Positions 45,737-54,804 of a stretch of 64,000 bases of DNA are shown here, one piece after another. The stretch spans positions 868,001-932,000 of the forward strand of contig NZ_JACHCE010000001.1 of the NCBI RefSeq assembly GCF_014200605.1, written 5' to 3'. The notes under the pieces were generated by a model. That model worked only from the letters and a program-made list of their open reading frames with translations. It was not told the origin of the DNA and searched no databases. The stretch is from Pedobacter cryoconitis. Its GTDB lineage: Bacteria > Bacteroidota > Bacteroidia > Sphingobacteriales > Sphingobacteriaceae. Both the position numbers and the translations under genes were made by a program. How positions within the stretch are numbered: position 1 is the stretch's first letter; each line of letters opens with the position of its first letter.

Positions 45737-46858
45737 TTATTCTTTTTGTGTCCCTGATGTAAGTTGAACATTACTCTTGCGTCTGAAACCCGGGAAGGTC
45801 ATCGGGCTCTTTGCTGGTCTTTCATCGCCAAAAAGCACACCCCATTGTTTAAAGGATTCTGTTCTGTCAAAAATCACTTTAAGTACTGCGATTATTGGCA
45901 TGGCAAGGAACATTCCTGAAACTCCTGCAATGCTACCCCCAACAACTACTCCTAATATAGCAATTAAAGCGTTTATTTTAACTTTTGAACCTACAATTCT
46001 TGGCATTAATATATTATTGTCTAAAAACTGAACGGCTGCAATGACTGCCAGAACAGTGATTACCGGGGTTAATGAGGTAGAGGCTGTTAGCGTTAATAGT
46101 ACGCCCAGAATGTTTCCGATTAATGCACCGACATAAGGGATAAGATTGAGAATAGCGAAGATAATTCCAATCAGGAGTGCGTGCTGGATACCGAAAAGCA
46201 TTAGTAGTCCGCCTAAAAGGACAGTCATATAGGTAATCTGGATCAGTAAACCTACCAGGTAGTTCTTGATAATGGATTCCGTTTCATAGATTGCTTCTTT
46301 AACTTTAGGATGGTCGTCTTTTTTGAACCACATGAAAATGAACCTCAATAGGATATCTTTATAGAAAAGCATCAGGTAGATGTAAATCGGCAATAAGCCA
46401 ACAAATACGAAAACAGAGCTTAAAGTAACTGCGGCACCACTTGCAACACCACCAGCCATGTTTAAAATATCATTGCTCTTTTTATTGATAAAGGTCAGTT
46501 GTTCTTTTGGTGAATAGTGGCTGATATTGCTTATCCATTCACTTAATGATTGCAGATGGACGGCTACGTTTTTCTTAATCTGCGGAAAATCTGAAACCAG
46601 AATAGCTACCTGCGAGGAGAAAAACCAGATGATGAGCGCAACAAAAACTACAACAAGAAGAATTGGAAAAACGATGGCTATGATTTCGGGAACTTTGTAT
46701 TTCCTCAGAAAACGATAGATAGGCACGAGCATGATACTGATAAAAAACGCCATGATCACCGGCATGATAATATCACTGGCAATGACAAACAGCGCACCGA
46801 CAAGTAGTATACCGAGAAGTTCAATAGACCGCTTTACGGTGAGAGGTAATTCTTTCAT
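45737..46858 (-). CDS. AI-2E family transporter (permease)
   Basis: 373 residues, mostly hydrophobic: about 7-8 membrane helices in the TqsA/PerM/YdiK fold, with a soluble central loop (about 90-150) and the conserved C-terminal segment VQFLDNNILMPRIVGSKVKINAL. Family members export small molecules or act as permeases; the autoinducer-2 role is shown only for some. Cytoplasmic tail rich in Pro/Arg/Lys. Monocistronic. Confidence 0.9.
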   Translation of the reverse strand: MKELPLTVKRSIELLGILLVGALFVIASDIIMPVIMAFFISIMLVPIYRFLRKYKVPEIIAIVFPILLVVVFVALIIWFFSSQVAILVSDFPQIKKNVAVHLQSLSEWISNISHYSPKEQLTFINKKSNDILNMAGGVASGAAVTLSSVFVFVGLLPIYIYLMLFYKDILLRFIFMWFKKDDHPKVKEAIYETESIIKNYLVGLLIQITYMTVLLGGLLMLFGIQHALLIGIIFAILNLIPYVGALIGNILGVLLTLTASTSLTPVITVLAVIAAVQFLDNNILMPRIVGSKVKINALIAILGVVVGGSIAGVSGMFLAMPIIAVLKVIFDRTESFKQWGVLFGDERPAKSPMTFPGFRRKSNVQLTSGTQKE

Positions 46859-46954
46859 ATTGTAATATAAATGTTAATTTTCAATGGTTAAACATGAAAA
46901 GATAGGAAATGTTTGGGTATTTTTGCGCAATCTTAAATCTAAGTTCTGTCCGTT

Positions 46955-48325
46955 ATGATTACAAATGAAACAATAGTAGCTTTATCAACTCCACCAGGAG
47001 CAGGTGCAATCGGTGTTATCCGTTTATCCGGGAAAGATGCTATTGCGATTGCAAATTCCGTGTTTAGCGGAAAGGATCTGTTAAGCCAACCTACACATAC
47101 ACTGCATTTTGGACTGATTAAAGATGGTGACATCGTGATCGACGAGGTGGTGATAAGTTTGTTTGTAGGGCCTAAATCTTATACTAAAGAAAACGTGGTG
47201 GAGATCTCTTGCCACGGGTCAAATTATATCATTCAGCAGATTATTAATTTGCTGATAAAAAAGGGTGCTTCGGCCGCTAAACCGGGAGAATTTACTTTAA
47301 GGGCATTTTTAAATGGGGCTATGGATTTATCTCAGGCCGAAGCGGTAGCCGATCTTATTTCTTCAGATTCTCAGGCGGCACATAGCGTGGCTATGAACCA
47401 GTTGCGAGGTGGTTTCAGTACAGAACTGAATGTGTTGCGTGAACAACTGATCCATTTTGCTTCTATGATAGAACTGGAGCTTGATTTTTCTGAGGAGGAT
47501 GTCGAATTTGCAAACAGAGATCAGTTACAGGAACTGATTAATAAGATTACAATAGTATTGAATAAACTGATCCGCTCTTTTGAATTAGGGAATGTGATTA
47601 AAGAAGGTATCAATACGGTTATTGCCGGCAGACCAAATGCAGGTAAATCTACGTTACTGAATGCTTTGTTGAATGAGGATAGGGCAATTGTAAGCGAGAT
47701 CGCAGGAACGACAAGGGATACAATAGAGGAGGTTCTGAATATCAATGGTATCAACTTTAGATTAATTGATACAGCAGGTATAAGGGAGGCTACAGATACG
47801 ATAGAAGCGATCGGTGTTGAGAAGACGATGTTGAAGATTAGTCAGTCTGCTGTTTTAGTTTATTTATTTGATGTTCTTAATCTGACAGCTAAAGAAATTA
47901 AAGAGGATATTGCAAGATTGTATAAACCAGGTTTAGCTTTTATTGCGGTTGCGAATAAGATTGATTTATCTTTTAGCGATCGGGTAAAGGAGTTGAATTT
48001 GCCTTCTGATATTAGGTTTATCGGGATTTCTGCAAAGGAAAACCAGAATGTAGATGAGCTGAAGGAACTGTTGTATGAGACTGTGATAGGGGATAAGTTG
48101 TCGGAGAATCATACGATGGTTACGAATATCAGACATGTGGAAGCGTTGAGAAGAACTCAGGAGTCGTTGGATAGCGTTTCGCAAGGGTTGGTTAACCCGG
48201 TTACTTCAGATTTTTTAGCGACTGATATTAAACAGGCACTTTATTACCTTGGAGAGATCACAGGGAAGGTTACTACGGATGATTTGCTGGAGAATATATT
48301 TAGTAAGTTTTGTATTGGCAAGTAG
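46955..48325 (+). CDS. mnmE: tRNA modification GTPase MnmE
   Basis: 456 residues, complete. N-terminal folate-binding domain (STPPGAGAIGVIRLSG), helical domain, inserted GTPase domain with G1 GRPNAGKS (225-232), switch region GTTRDTIEE, G3 DTAG and NKID G4, and the C-terminal CIGK (453-456) with the catalytic Cys. Modifies U34 of some tRNAs together with MnmG. The end of the gene is intact, so the mobile element downstream did not interrupt it. Confidence 0.95.
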   Translation: MITNETIVALSTPPGAGAIGVIRLSGKDAIAIANSVFSGKDLLSQPTHTLHFGLIKDGDIVIDEVVISLFVGPKSYTKENVVEISCHGSNYIIQQIINLLIKKGASAAKPGEFTLRAFLNGAMDLSQAEAVADLISSDSQAAHSVAMNQLRGGFSTELNVLREQLIHFASMIELELDFSEEDVEFANRDQLQELINKITIVLNKLIRSFELGNVIKEGINTVIAGRPNAGKSTLLNALLNEDRAIVSEIAGTTRDTIEEVLNINGINFRLIDTAGIREATDTIEAIGVEKTMLKISQSAVLVYLFDVLNLTAKEIKEDIARLYKPGLAFIAVANKIDLSFSDRVKELNLPSDIRFIGISAKENQNVDELKELLYETVIGDKLSENHTMVTNIRHVEALRRTQESLDSVSQGLVNPVTSDFLATDIKQALYYLGEITGKVTTDDLLENIFSKFCIGK

Positions 48326-48510
48326 CCCTGTATAATAACGAATAATCATGTTAAGTATTGAATAGTAAGTAGCTTATTGTTAATAAGTTATGTTTATTTC
48401 TTTTGTCCAAATTCTTGGATAATTGCCACAGTTTTTCACACATTTGTTCCTCATTTGTACCTCAAGCAAAAAATTTTACCCTCAAAAAAACACAGGGTAA
48501 AACATTGCGC
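48326..48510. other. Intergenic left edge of the mobile element
   Basis: AT-rich, no gene. It has an inverted repeat (TTTTACCCT at 48474-48482 and AGGGTAAAA at 48494-48502 around an A tract), a direct repeat (CATTTGTTCCT/CATTTGTACCT near 48451-48472) and a small stem CTTATTGTTAATAAG. The inverted repeat is a candidate recombination core, not shown. Confidence 0.45.
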
Positions 48511-48550
48511 TTAATTACCCTTAATTCCTCTTAATTCTCCTTAATTACCC
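48511..48550 (+). repeat. Four tandem 10-bp repeats (TTAATTnnnn)
   Basis: TTAATTACCC, TTAATTCCTC, TTAATTCTCC and TTAATTACCC follow one another with a strict 10-base period, one helical turn. They lie 95-134 bases before the excisionase-like gene, next to the integrase gene. Such phased repeats usually bind a recombination or regulatory protein. Confidence 0.8.
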
Positions 48551-48644
48551 TAAAAAGGGCTAAAAAGTGGCGAGATAACTACCGATGATTTAAGCAGTAA
48601 AAAGGTGCCTACAGGGATAATGAAAAGGAACAAAAAACAAGGCA

Positions 48645-49211
48645 ATGAGTTCAAACATCAACATCCAAAGAATCTGTGAACACTGCGGAAAACCGTTTCG
48701 GGCAAAAACTACCGTAACGAGGTTCTGTGGCACAATATGTAATGGCAGACATGCCAAACAAAAGATCCGTGATTTAAAGATCAAAGTATCTGACAAGGAG
48801 GTTAAAGAGAATATAACCTCAGTTATAAACCATCCGGTCTTAATGGAATTCTTAACCATTAAACAAGCTGCACAACTCTTAGGATTATGTACCAAAACCT
48901 TGTATAACATCCTCCAAAGCGGTAAAATCAAAGCCGTGAGACTCAGTACCAGAAAAACCATCATTAAAAGAACAGAAATTGACAAAGTATTTGAACAATC
49001 AGAGTTTGAAGCCCCGATAAGAGAAAAACCCAAAAAGAACCCTCATCCAAGATATTGCTATACTATGGCACAGGCACAAGATCAATTCAATTGCTCTGAA
49101 AAGGCTCTGTACGATCTTATTAAAAGAAATAACCTATCCAAATTTCAAGATGGCTGGTATACTTATGTCCTGAAATCCGACCTCCACAGCATTTTTAACC
49201 AAAACCGTTAG
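48645..49211 (+). CDS. Excisionase-like DNA-binding protein with zinc finger
   Basis: 188 residues. N-terminal Cys-rich finger (CEHCGKPF...TRFCGTIC, about 12-33), then two MerR/excisionase-type HTH domains: [20 protein letters not shown] (about 70-90) and a second [20 protein letters not shown] (about 139-158). It lies 2 bases before the tyrosine recombinase gene, the common arrangement for Bacteroidota integrative elements, where such a protein directs excision or controls the integrase. Confidence 0.82.
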   Translation: MSSNINIQRICEHCGKPFRAKTTVTRFCGTICNGRHAKQKIRDLKIKVSDKEVKENITSVINHPVLMEFLTIKQAAQLLGLCTKTLYNILQSGKIKAVRLSTRKTIIKRTEIDKVFEQSEFEAPIREKPKKNPHPRYCYTMAQAQDQFNCSEKALYDLIKRNNLSKFQDGWYTYVLKSDLHSIFNQNR

Positions 49212-49213
49212 TT

Positions 49214-50410
49214 ATGTCTAAAGTCACTCTACGCAAAAAAATCATTACTAAAAACAGACACAGCCTGGTTTTAGACTATTACCCGCCTCTGAAGAACCCA
49301 ATTAACGGAAATCCAAAACGTTTTGAGGCTCTCAAACTTTACGTCTTTGATAGCCCTGCCGATCAATGGGAACGGGAACACAATAGGGAAACTATGATCC
49401 TTGCTCGTACTATATGCAGTCAAAGGCAGCTTGACGTACAAAACCGCAAATACGGTTTTCTTTCCGACGCTATGAGAAACTCAGGTTTTATTGATTTCTT
49501 TAAAGCAGAAGCCCATAAAAAACAAAAATCAAACTCCGATCATTGGGCAATGGGTTTAAGGTACTTTATCGCCTTTGCTGGTCATGATCTTAAGTTTCCA
49601 GAAGTCAATGATTTTTTATGTGAGGACTTTAAAAACTATTTGCTCAGTGGGCCAGGGATAAGCAGGTGGGGAAGACCCATCCAAAGAAATTCTGCTGTTA
49701 GTTACTATGCCAAGTTTAGGGCAGTTCTCCGTATCGCTTATAAAAAAGGATACATCAGTCAGGATCTTCATGCTCTTGTCAAACCGATCAGCCCCAAAGA
49801 AACTCATCGTGAACGCCTGACCTTGGAAGAATTGCAATTGCTTTTCGAAACACCATCAAGTTCACCTTTGATGAAAAGAGCATCGCTCTTTTCAGGACTT
49901 ACCGGACTGCGCTTTTCAGATGTTCAAAGCCTGAAATGGTCAGAAGTCAGGGGCAAGCCAGGTGAGTATCATTTGCAGTTCTCTCAAGAAAAGACAGAAA
50001 GCGCAGAAGTTTTGCCAATCTCCGATCAAGCAGTAGCTTTTATGGGTGAACAAGGAGAGCCTGATGAATTGGTTTTTTTAGGCTTAAAATACTCCAAATT
50101 ACGAACCTTTTTCATGCACTGTCTTAGAGATGCCGGAATTAAAAAGAACATCACCTTCCACAGTTTCCGTCATACCTTCGCTACCATTCAGTTGGAACTA
50201 GGAACAGACATTTATACCGTTTCCAAAATGCTTGGTCATAAAGCGTTTAAGAATACTGAAATCTATGCGAAGATCGTCGATAAGACCAAAAGGATTGCGG
50301 CAGATAGAATCAACCTTAAAACACCTGATTTCATCAAAGAGGAAATGACTACCCCAGTGAAATTTCAGTTTATTGTACATCGGAACAAAGAATATATTAC
50401 AAATGAGTAA
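49214..50410 (+). CDS. Tyrosine recombinase (integrase)
   Basis: 398 residues. N-terminal Arm-type segment, SAM-like core-binding domain (about 85-185), and catalytic domain with Arg233 (TGLRFSDVQSL), His316 and Arg319 (HSFRHTFAT), His342 (LGHKA) and Tyr351 (TEIYAKI). All catalytic residues are present, so it should be active. It is the integrase of an element inserted beside mnmE. No other transfer or cargo genes for the element are identifiable nearby. Confidence 0.92.
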   Translation: MSKVTLRKKIITKNRHSLVLDYYPPLKNPINGNPKRFEALKLYVFDSPADQWEREHNRETMILARTICSQRQLDVQNRKYGFLSDAMRNSGFIDFFKAEAHKKQKSNSDHWAMGLRYFIAFAGHDLKFPEVNDFLCEDFKNYLLSGPGISRWGRPIQRNSAVSYYAKFRAVLRIAYKKGYISQDLHALVKPISPKETHRERLTLEELQLLFETPSSSPLMKRASLFSGLTGLRFSDVQSLKWSEVRGKPGEYHLQFSQEKTESAEVLPISDQAVAFMGEQGEPDELVFLGLKYSKLRTFFMHCLRDAGIKKNITFHSFRHTFATIQLELGTDIYTVSKMLGHKAFKNTEIYAKIVDKTKRIAADRINLKTPDFIKEEMTTPVKFQFIVHRNKEYITNE

Positions 50411-50414
50411 TGGT

Positions 50415-50573
50415 TTAAACAAAATTCCTTCGTTTATCCATCACTTTAATGCGTTCCTCAGCTTCCTTCCGAATTTCGATTACAGTTTTCTTTCTGGAAG
50501 CAGCAACCCATTTTTTTAGTTCATTTTTATTGAAATATAATCTTCTACCATATTGAATTGCCGGCAGCAATCC
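50415..50573 (-). pseudogene. C-terminal remnant of an HTH/excisionase-like gene
   Basis: On the minus strand a frame reads IQYGRRLYFNKNELKKWV and continues to a stop at 50415, matching the wing and tail of small Bacteroidota HTH_17 proteins. The frame is closed by two stops at about 50589-50594 and has no start. The N-terminal half is missing where an IS3-type fragment begins, so the gene was cut there. Confidence 0.6.
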
Positions 50574-50818
50574 CGTAAAGATAACCCTTTATTAGTATAA
50601 GCCTCAACTACAATTCTCTTGAACTCAATTGCATAACAACGATGGCTTTTTGGCAATAAACCTAATGCGCCGGATGACTGATGATGGTCAACCCATGTCC
50701 TGATTAAAGAAGTGGATAGCTTCCACTTTGATGATAAAGCTCTAGCTGAAGTCCCCCTTAACTTCTCCTTTACGATTTTTAGCCTAAAATCAGCTGTGTG
50801 AATTCTGTTTTTTCTCAT
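50516..50818 (-). pseudogene. Truncated IS3-family transposase OrfA
   Basis: About 88 residues match the start of IS150-type OrfA: FRLKIVKEKLRGTSARALSS, then an HTH (KLSTSLIRTWVDHH) and GLSLRDCCRQFN. A complete OrfA is about 170 residues; here the frame runs into unrelated sequence and stops at 50516, and no OrfB follows. It is a dead fragment. Confidence 0.75.
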
Positions 50819-50861
50819 AAAAATACCCCCAAATAGTGTCTAACTTTTTGGGGGCAGTGCA
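50565..50861 (-). mobile_element. Truncated IS3-family insertion sequence
   Basis: The terminal inverted repeat is seen on the minus strand at 50837-50861, starting TGCACTGCCCCCAAAAAGTT, followed by the orfA start at 50818. The element is broken near 50565 by the abutting HTH gene remnant, so only about 300 bases remain. Confidence 0.75.
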
Positions 50862-51108
50862 GTTTAGAGGGCTTTTTCGTTTATTTCATATCAAGTCATA
50901 TATCAAAGAAAAGCAGAATATTTCGGGGTTTTTATACCCTTTCTACACCCTGGTTTTGGTATTATTGTCCTACTAGAATACAGTGAGTTAAAAGAATGAA
51001 AAGTACACATGTTTTTTGTCTTACTATTAATTAATGGTTTAATGTCTTGTTTATCGTTTTCCGAAAAGTAAATTGGGGGTAAATACTTTTCTCAAAGTGA
51101 GAACAACT
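50862..51108. other. Gene-poor AT-rich stretch beyond the IS remnant
   Basis: No gene is evident. It contains scattered A/T runs with no repeat or RNA structure that I can support. Confidence 0.45.
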
Positions 51109-51288
51109 ATGATTAATTTAAATGATATTATTGAAGTCGGACATACAGATGATGGTAAATTTGATATACAACGTCTCTCTAATTGGTCTGCCGCTAAGAA
51201 GGATGACTCTCAACGCCCCAGTAAAAATAGAAGAGCTGGTTTTTGGATTAACTATGGACCTGGTAGAATTGACCTAGCCACATTTTAA
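51109..51288 (+). CDS. Possible small protein (59 aa), low confidence
   Basis: 59 residues from the ATG at 51109: MINLNDIIEVGHTDDGKFDI then a Ser/Arg-rich middle and GFWINYGPGRIDLATF. The composition is protein-like but there is no family match I recognise, no Shine-Dalgarno and no operon partner. It lies in the gene-poor scar between integrase and GH130 gene, so it may also be a remnant of a longer gene. Confidence 0.3.
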   Translation: MINLNDIIEVGHTDDGKFDIQRLSNWSAAKKDDSQRPSKNRRAGFWINYGPGRIDLATF

Positions 51289-51505
51289 AAAAGGATTATG
51301 CATTTAGAATATTGGAACCAATGTGCAGTTCTAGCCAGTTAAAACTAAAGAATCGGGAGTTAAGGTCAGTCAGGAAGGTCAGAGGTCAGTCACAAGCAAG
51401 CTTACATGATCTCCCCTAAATATATGAACTCCTTATCGTGGGATAACGATTAAAATATGTAAAAAGTGTTATGATTATATTTATGATAAGGGTCGTTAAT
51501 TCTGG
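51289..51505. other. Noncoding stretch before the GH130 gene end
   Basis: Contains a short degenerate direct repeat, GGTCAGTCAGGAA-GGTCAGA-GGTCAGTCAC, near 51362-51391. Nothing else supported. Confidence 0.4.
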
Positions 51506-53044
51506 CTACGTGTTTACAAAAGCTATTGAAGTAGTGTAAGTCTGATTTTCCAGGTTAGAGGTTGAACTTTCACTGATAGAATCGGAAGAATTATGAAGTT
51601 TTTCAAGTAAAAGATCAACGTTAACTGAGGCAAAGGAGGCACAATAGTCTGACAACCCATATGGAATAATTAGTTCTCCATTATGAATAATTGATCCACA
51701 GGAATACAATACATTGGGTACATAACCTTCACGTTCATCATTATTAGGCATAACTAAAGGTTCAGGAAGCCTACCAATTACTTTAGAAGGGTCATCAAGA
51801 TCTAATAGAGTTGCACCAATACAGTATTTTCGCATGGGACCAACACCATGAGTAAGTATTAGCCATCCGGCCTTAGTTTCTATTGGAGATCCACAATTAC
51901 CAATCTGACAAAATTCCCACGGAAATTTTGGTTGTTGTATCATTACAGGATGATCCCACACTGTAAGTCTATCAGAATACATCAAGTAATTATTCCAACC
52001 ATCTATTCTGGACAACATGGCATATTTGCCATTTATTTTGCGGGGGAAGAGTGCAAGGTTTTTATTTTGAGCACCACTTCCGTGCAATGGACTCACTTTA
52101 AAGTCATAGAAATCAACGGTCTGTAATAATTTCGGCAAGATCATCCGCCCGTCAAAGGCAGTATAAGTAGCATAATACATTATTGAACCATCATCTTTAA
52201 CGAAACGAACAAAACGAGCATCTTCAATTCCTTTACGTTCAAACTCTGAAATTGGATAAATTACCCGATCCGATATGTCCGTATCTTTGGAAAAATAGAA
52301 TTCATGGTAAGTGTCTGAAAGCCATATGACTTTGTCATACTCTATTTTTAGTGAATCATCTTGTTCTTGTTCCTTGAATTCTAATACTGTTTTTGTTAGA
52401 GCTTCATAATCAAATTTTTCATCTAAATGCGAACCAACTCTATTTAGAATAGTTAAATCAATAAGTGCGTCTGAAGCTTTTTTTAAAAACAGTTTCTTAT
52501 TATAAATGGTATTTCGGGCAACTTCTGCTTCTACGATATAATTTCCAGAGGGATCGACAATTATATTGCCAGCATCATCTATTAATGCTCTTCTAAATAC
52601 AACGGATGAAATATGACCTTCGCCTACCGCCCTAAAACTAATAATTAGTCTTTTGTGCCCCTCAACTAAGTTAGTTTGATCTGGATCTTCCACAACCGAC
52701 GGGTTAAAAAAAGCAGCGGATTCAATAGAGTATTCATGTGTAAAATAGGATCCTATTAACAACTCTTGGTAGTCATTTAATGAATCATAGTTTATTCCAG
52801 CTAGTTCAATACAGTGCTTTACTTTTTTGCAGTGCCGTTTTAAAATTTTAGTTATATTTCTATGTCTTTTGGAATATTCTTGTAAAATGGGGGAGATAAT
52901 ATCAAAAACTTGTTGGTGAGATAGGCTAATGACATTTTTTATTACCTCTTTGGCTCTTTCATCTCCATTAAAAAAAAAGCGAGCAATTACACGTTTTGGG
53001 TCCGGATACAGTTTTACAGGTTTCCTTTCTACAGATATTCTCAT
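51506..53044 (-). CDS. GH130-family beta-mannoside phosphorylase-like protein
   Basis: 512 residues from the ATG at 53044; a TTG at 53080 would add 12 residues that the family lacks. Starts ISVERKPVKLYPDPKRVIAR, typical of the longer GH130 proteins. Five-bladed propeller motifs are seen: IEDARFVRF, YYATYTAFDGR, NKNLALFPRKINGKYAMLSR, and GYVPNVLYSCG with IPYGLSDYCASF near the end. GH130 enzymes phosphorolyse or hydrolyse beta-1,2/1,4-mannosides; the exact specificity is not readable. It stands alone, separated from any mannan utilisation genes, and next to the glycan cluster. Confidence 0.87.
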   Translation of the reverse strand: MRISVERKPVKLYPDPKRVIARFFFNGDERAKEVIKNVISLSHQQVFDIISPILQEYSKRHRNITKILKRHCKKVKHCIELAGINYDSLNDYQELLIGSYFTHEYSIESAAFFNPSVVEDPDQTNLVEGHKRLIISFRAVGEGHISSVVFRRALIDDAGNIIVDPSGNYIVEAEVARNTIYNKKLFLKKASDALIDLTILNRVGSHLDEKFDYEALTKTVLEFKEQEQDDSLKIEYDKVIWLSDTYHEFYFSKDTDISDRVIYPISEFERKGIEDARFVRFVKDDGSIMYYATYTAFDGRMILPKLLQTVDFYDFKVSPLHGSGAQNKNLALFPRKINGKYAMLSRIDGWNNYLMYSDRLTVWDHPVMIQQPKFPWEFCQIGNCGSPIETKAGWLILTHGVGPMRKYCIGATLLDLDDPSKVIGRLPEPLVMPNNDEREGYVPNVLYSCGSIIHNGELIIPYGLSDYCASFASVNVDLLLEKLHNSSDSISESSTSNLENQTYTTSIAFVNT

Positions 53045-53253
53045 AATGAGCGATTTAGATGAATATTGTTCTGTATTCAATTTAGATAATTAAGTTGATA
53101 ATATAAAATGAATTAATAAATAATTCTATTTATGGTTTGTTGTTAATTTTAATTATATTCAACATAATCTTTAGTCGTTTAAGATAAATGTGTCGAACTT
53201 TTTTAAGTTTTATTTAATCTTTTCTTTTAGAGAAACTCATGAATACTTATTTG

Positions 53254-53261
53254 TATATTTG
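53254..53261 (+). promoter_or_regulatory. -7 element upstream of the receiver gene (TATATTTG)
   Basis: TATATTTG fits TAnnTTTG, 38 bases before the ATG at 53300. No clear -33 box. Confidence 0.35.
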
Positions 53262-53299
53262 GTTTAAACGCTCATTTCTCATTCCTAATTAATATCCTT

Positions 53300-53674
53300 A
53301 TGAACGCTGCATTTGATAAAAAAATTTTTATTGTTGACGATGATCCTTTTTTAACTGCTATGCTGGAGCAGATTTTAATGGAAATTGGTTTTACAAATCT
53401 AGATCTGTTTGCCGATGGAAAATCTTGCATTCAGAATATTCACCAAAAACCTGAAATTATATTTTTGGATTATCAGATGGAAGAAATGAATGGATTGGAT
53501 GTGTTGAAGAAAATAAAAGAAAATTCTCCTGAAACAGCAGTCATTTTTACTACTGCCCTGGAGGATTTGAGCATTGCTATGCAGTCTATTACACATGGTT
53601 CATGCGATTTCTTGCTAAAAAAGAATATCTCCAGAAAGGAAGTAGAATCAATTTTATCTGAAATTCTTAACTGA
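53300..53674 (+). CDS. Stand-alone receiver (REC) domain
   Basis: 124 residues with receiver features only: acidic pocket (IVDDDPF, about 11-17), phospho-acceptor Asp57 (IIFLDYQM), Thr (FTTAL) and Lys (FLLKKN). There is no output domain, as in CheY or Spo0F-like proteins. Kinase partner unknown. It precedes the DUF4184 gene by 31 bases in the same direction and lies next to the glycan cluster and a STAS gene. Confidence 0.87.
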   Translation: MNAAFDKKIFIVDDDPFLTAMLEQILMEIGFTNLDLFADGKSCIQNIHQKPEIIFLDYQMEEMNGLDVLKKIKENSPETAVIFTTALEDLSIAMQSITHGSCDFLLKKNISRKEVESILSEILN

Positions 53675-53705
53675 ACAGGAATTTAGGATTCGAAAAATTA
53701 TATCC

Positions 53706-54461
53706 ATGCCATTTACGCTCGCCCATCCGGCCATTATCATGCCTTTATGTAGATATAAGACAAGATTTATTTCGGTCACAGGTCTTATTGTGGGAAGTAT
53801 GGTGCCTGATTTCGAATTTTTTTTAAAGATGAAAACAGGTCCAAATATAGGTCACCACTTTTGGGGGATTTTTATTTTCGATTTACCTGTTGCTTTGATC
53901 ATTTGCTTCGTATATCACAATCTTTTAAGAGATACCTTTTTTGCTCATTTGCCAAATTGGTTTCGAATACGGTTTAATAGATATGCAGAATTTAAATGGA
54001 ATACTTACGCACTTTCTAATAAGCTGGTTTTAATAACTTCTATATTAGTCGGTATATTTAGTCATTTTATTTGGGATGCTTTTACTCATGATGATGGTTT
54101 TTTTGTTCAGCAACACCCTTTTTTTAACAATCAAATTTCTGTTAGTAATCATGACGTTCCTGTGTATCAGATGTTACAAGTGTTCTTTAGTTTTTGGGGA
54201 TTATGGATAATGTGTCGTGTGATTGCTGATATGCCGCAGCATCCTCAAAATTTCGAAGATTTATATCAAAGCAATTTGAAATACTGGTTTTATATAAGTT
54301 TGGTGGGATTGCTAATCTTAACTATCAGATTAGTTTTATTACCAGAATATATAAGTTTTTGGGACGTATTTATGGCTTGTATGGGGAGTGGTATATACGC
54401 TTGGTGTCTTGTTTCCTTGTTTTATATAAAAACGCAGACAACTAAGAGTTTGGTAAAGTAG
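53706..54461 (+). CDS. DUF4184 membrane protein
   Basis: 251 residues. Starts MPFTLAHPAIIMPLCR, the characteristic start of DUF4184 proteins, followed by several hydrophobic helices (about 25-45, 60-80, 105-130, 150-170, 190-245). HPA at the start, MVPDFEFF (about 47-54) and SHFIWDAFTHDDG hold conserved His/Asp that suggest a metal-binding site. Function not known. Its end overlaps the convergent STAS gene by 20 bases. Confidence 0.8.
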   Translation: MPFTLAHPAIIMPLCRYKTRFISVTGLIVGSMVPDFEFFLKMKTGPNIGHHFWGIFIFDLPVALIICFVYHNLLRDTFFAHLPNWFRIRFNRYAEFKWNTYALSNKLVLITSILVGIFSHFIWDAFTHDDGFFVQQHPFFNNQISVSNHDVPVYQMLQVFFSFWGLWIMCRVIADMPQHPQNFEDLYQSNLKYWFYISLVGLLILTIRLVLLPEYISFWDVFMACMGSGIYAWCLVSLFYIKTQTTKSLVK

Positions 54462-54777
54462 CCGTTGTAATAAATTTATCAAAACCGGTAGTTTCAGCCC
54501 ACTTTTCGATGGCTGAATTGGCCTTGTAAACCAGTATCAATTGCTTGGATGCATTTGAAAGTTGATAGTGAGAATGGATAAGCTCATTAATTCCTGATAG
54601 ATCAGTATCCAGAACATCTTTAGTGTCAATATAAACAATATCATAAGGAAGACCTACGCTTCTTATAACTTCCTGACGAAGATCGTTAAGGTTCTCTCCA
54701 GTAAGTGTACCAGAAATTGAGATACAATAGGAATCTAAAGGCTGATCCAAAATTTTGAAAGTGCTGCTGGAAATCAT
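54442..54777 (-). CDS. STAS-domain protein
   Basis: 111 residues in the anti-sigma-factor-antagonist fold: strand ISISGTLTGENL, then YDIVYIDTKDVLDTDLSGIN, in which Ser61 or Asp59 stands where SpoIIAA-type proteins have their phosphorylatable Ser. Such proteins control partner kinases or activate enzymes in partner-switching. No kinase (HATPase) or phosphatase gene lies nearby. Divergent from the TPR-barrel gene with only a 27-base gap, so that promoter must lie inside this gene. Confidence 0.78.
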   Translation of the reverse strand: MISSSTFKILDQPLDSYCISISGTLTGENLNDLRQEVIRSVGLPYDIVYIDTKDVLDTDLSGINELIHSHYQLSNASKQLILVYKANSAIEKWAETTGFDKFITTATLPNS

Positions 54778-54804
54778 TTTTTTTGTTAAGATAATAAAAG
54801 AGTT

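Noticed and set aside
53044..53080. TTG start for the GH130 protein
   Set aside because: The ATG at 53044 starts exactly where the family begins; the longer form needs a rare start.
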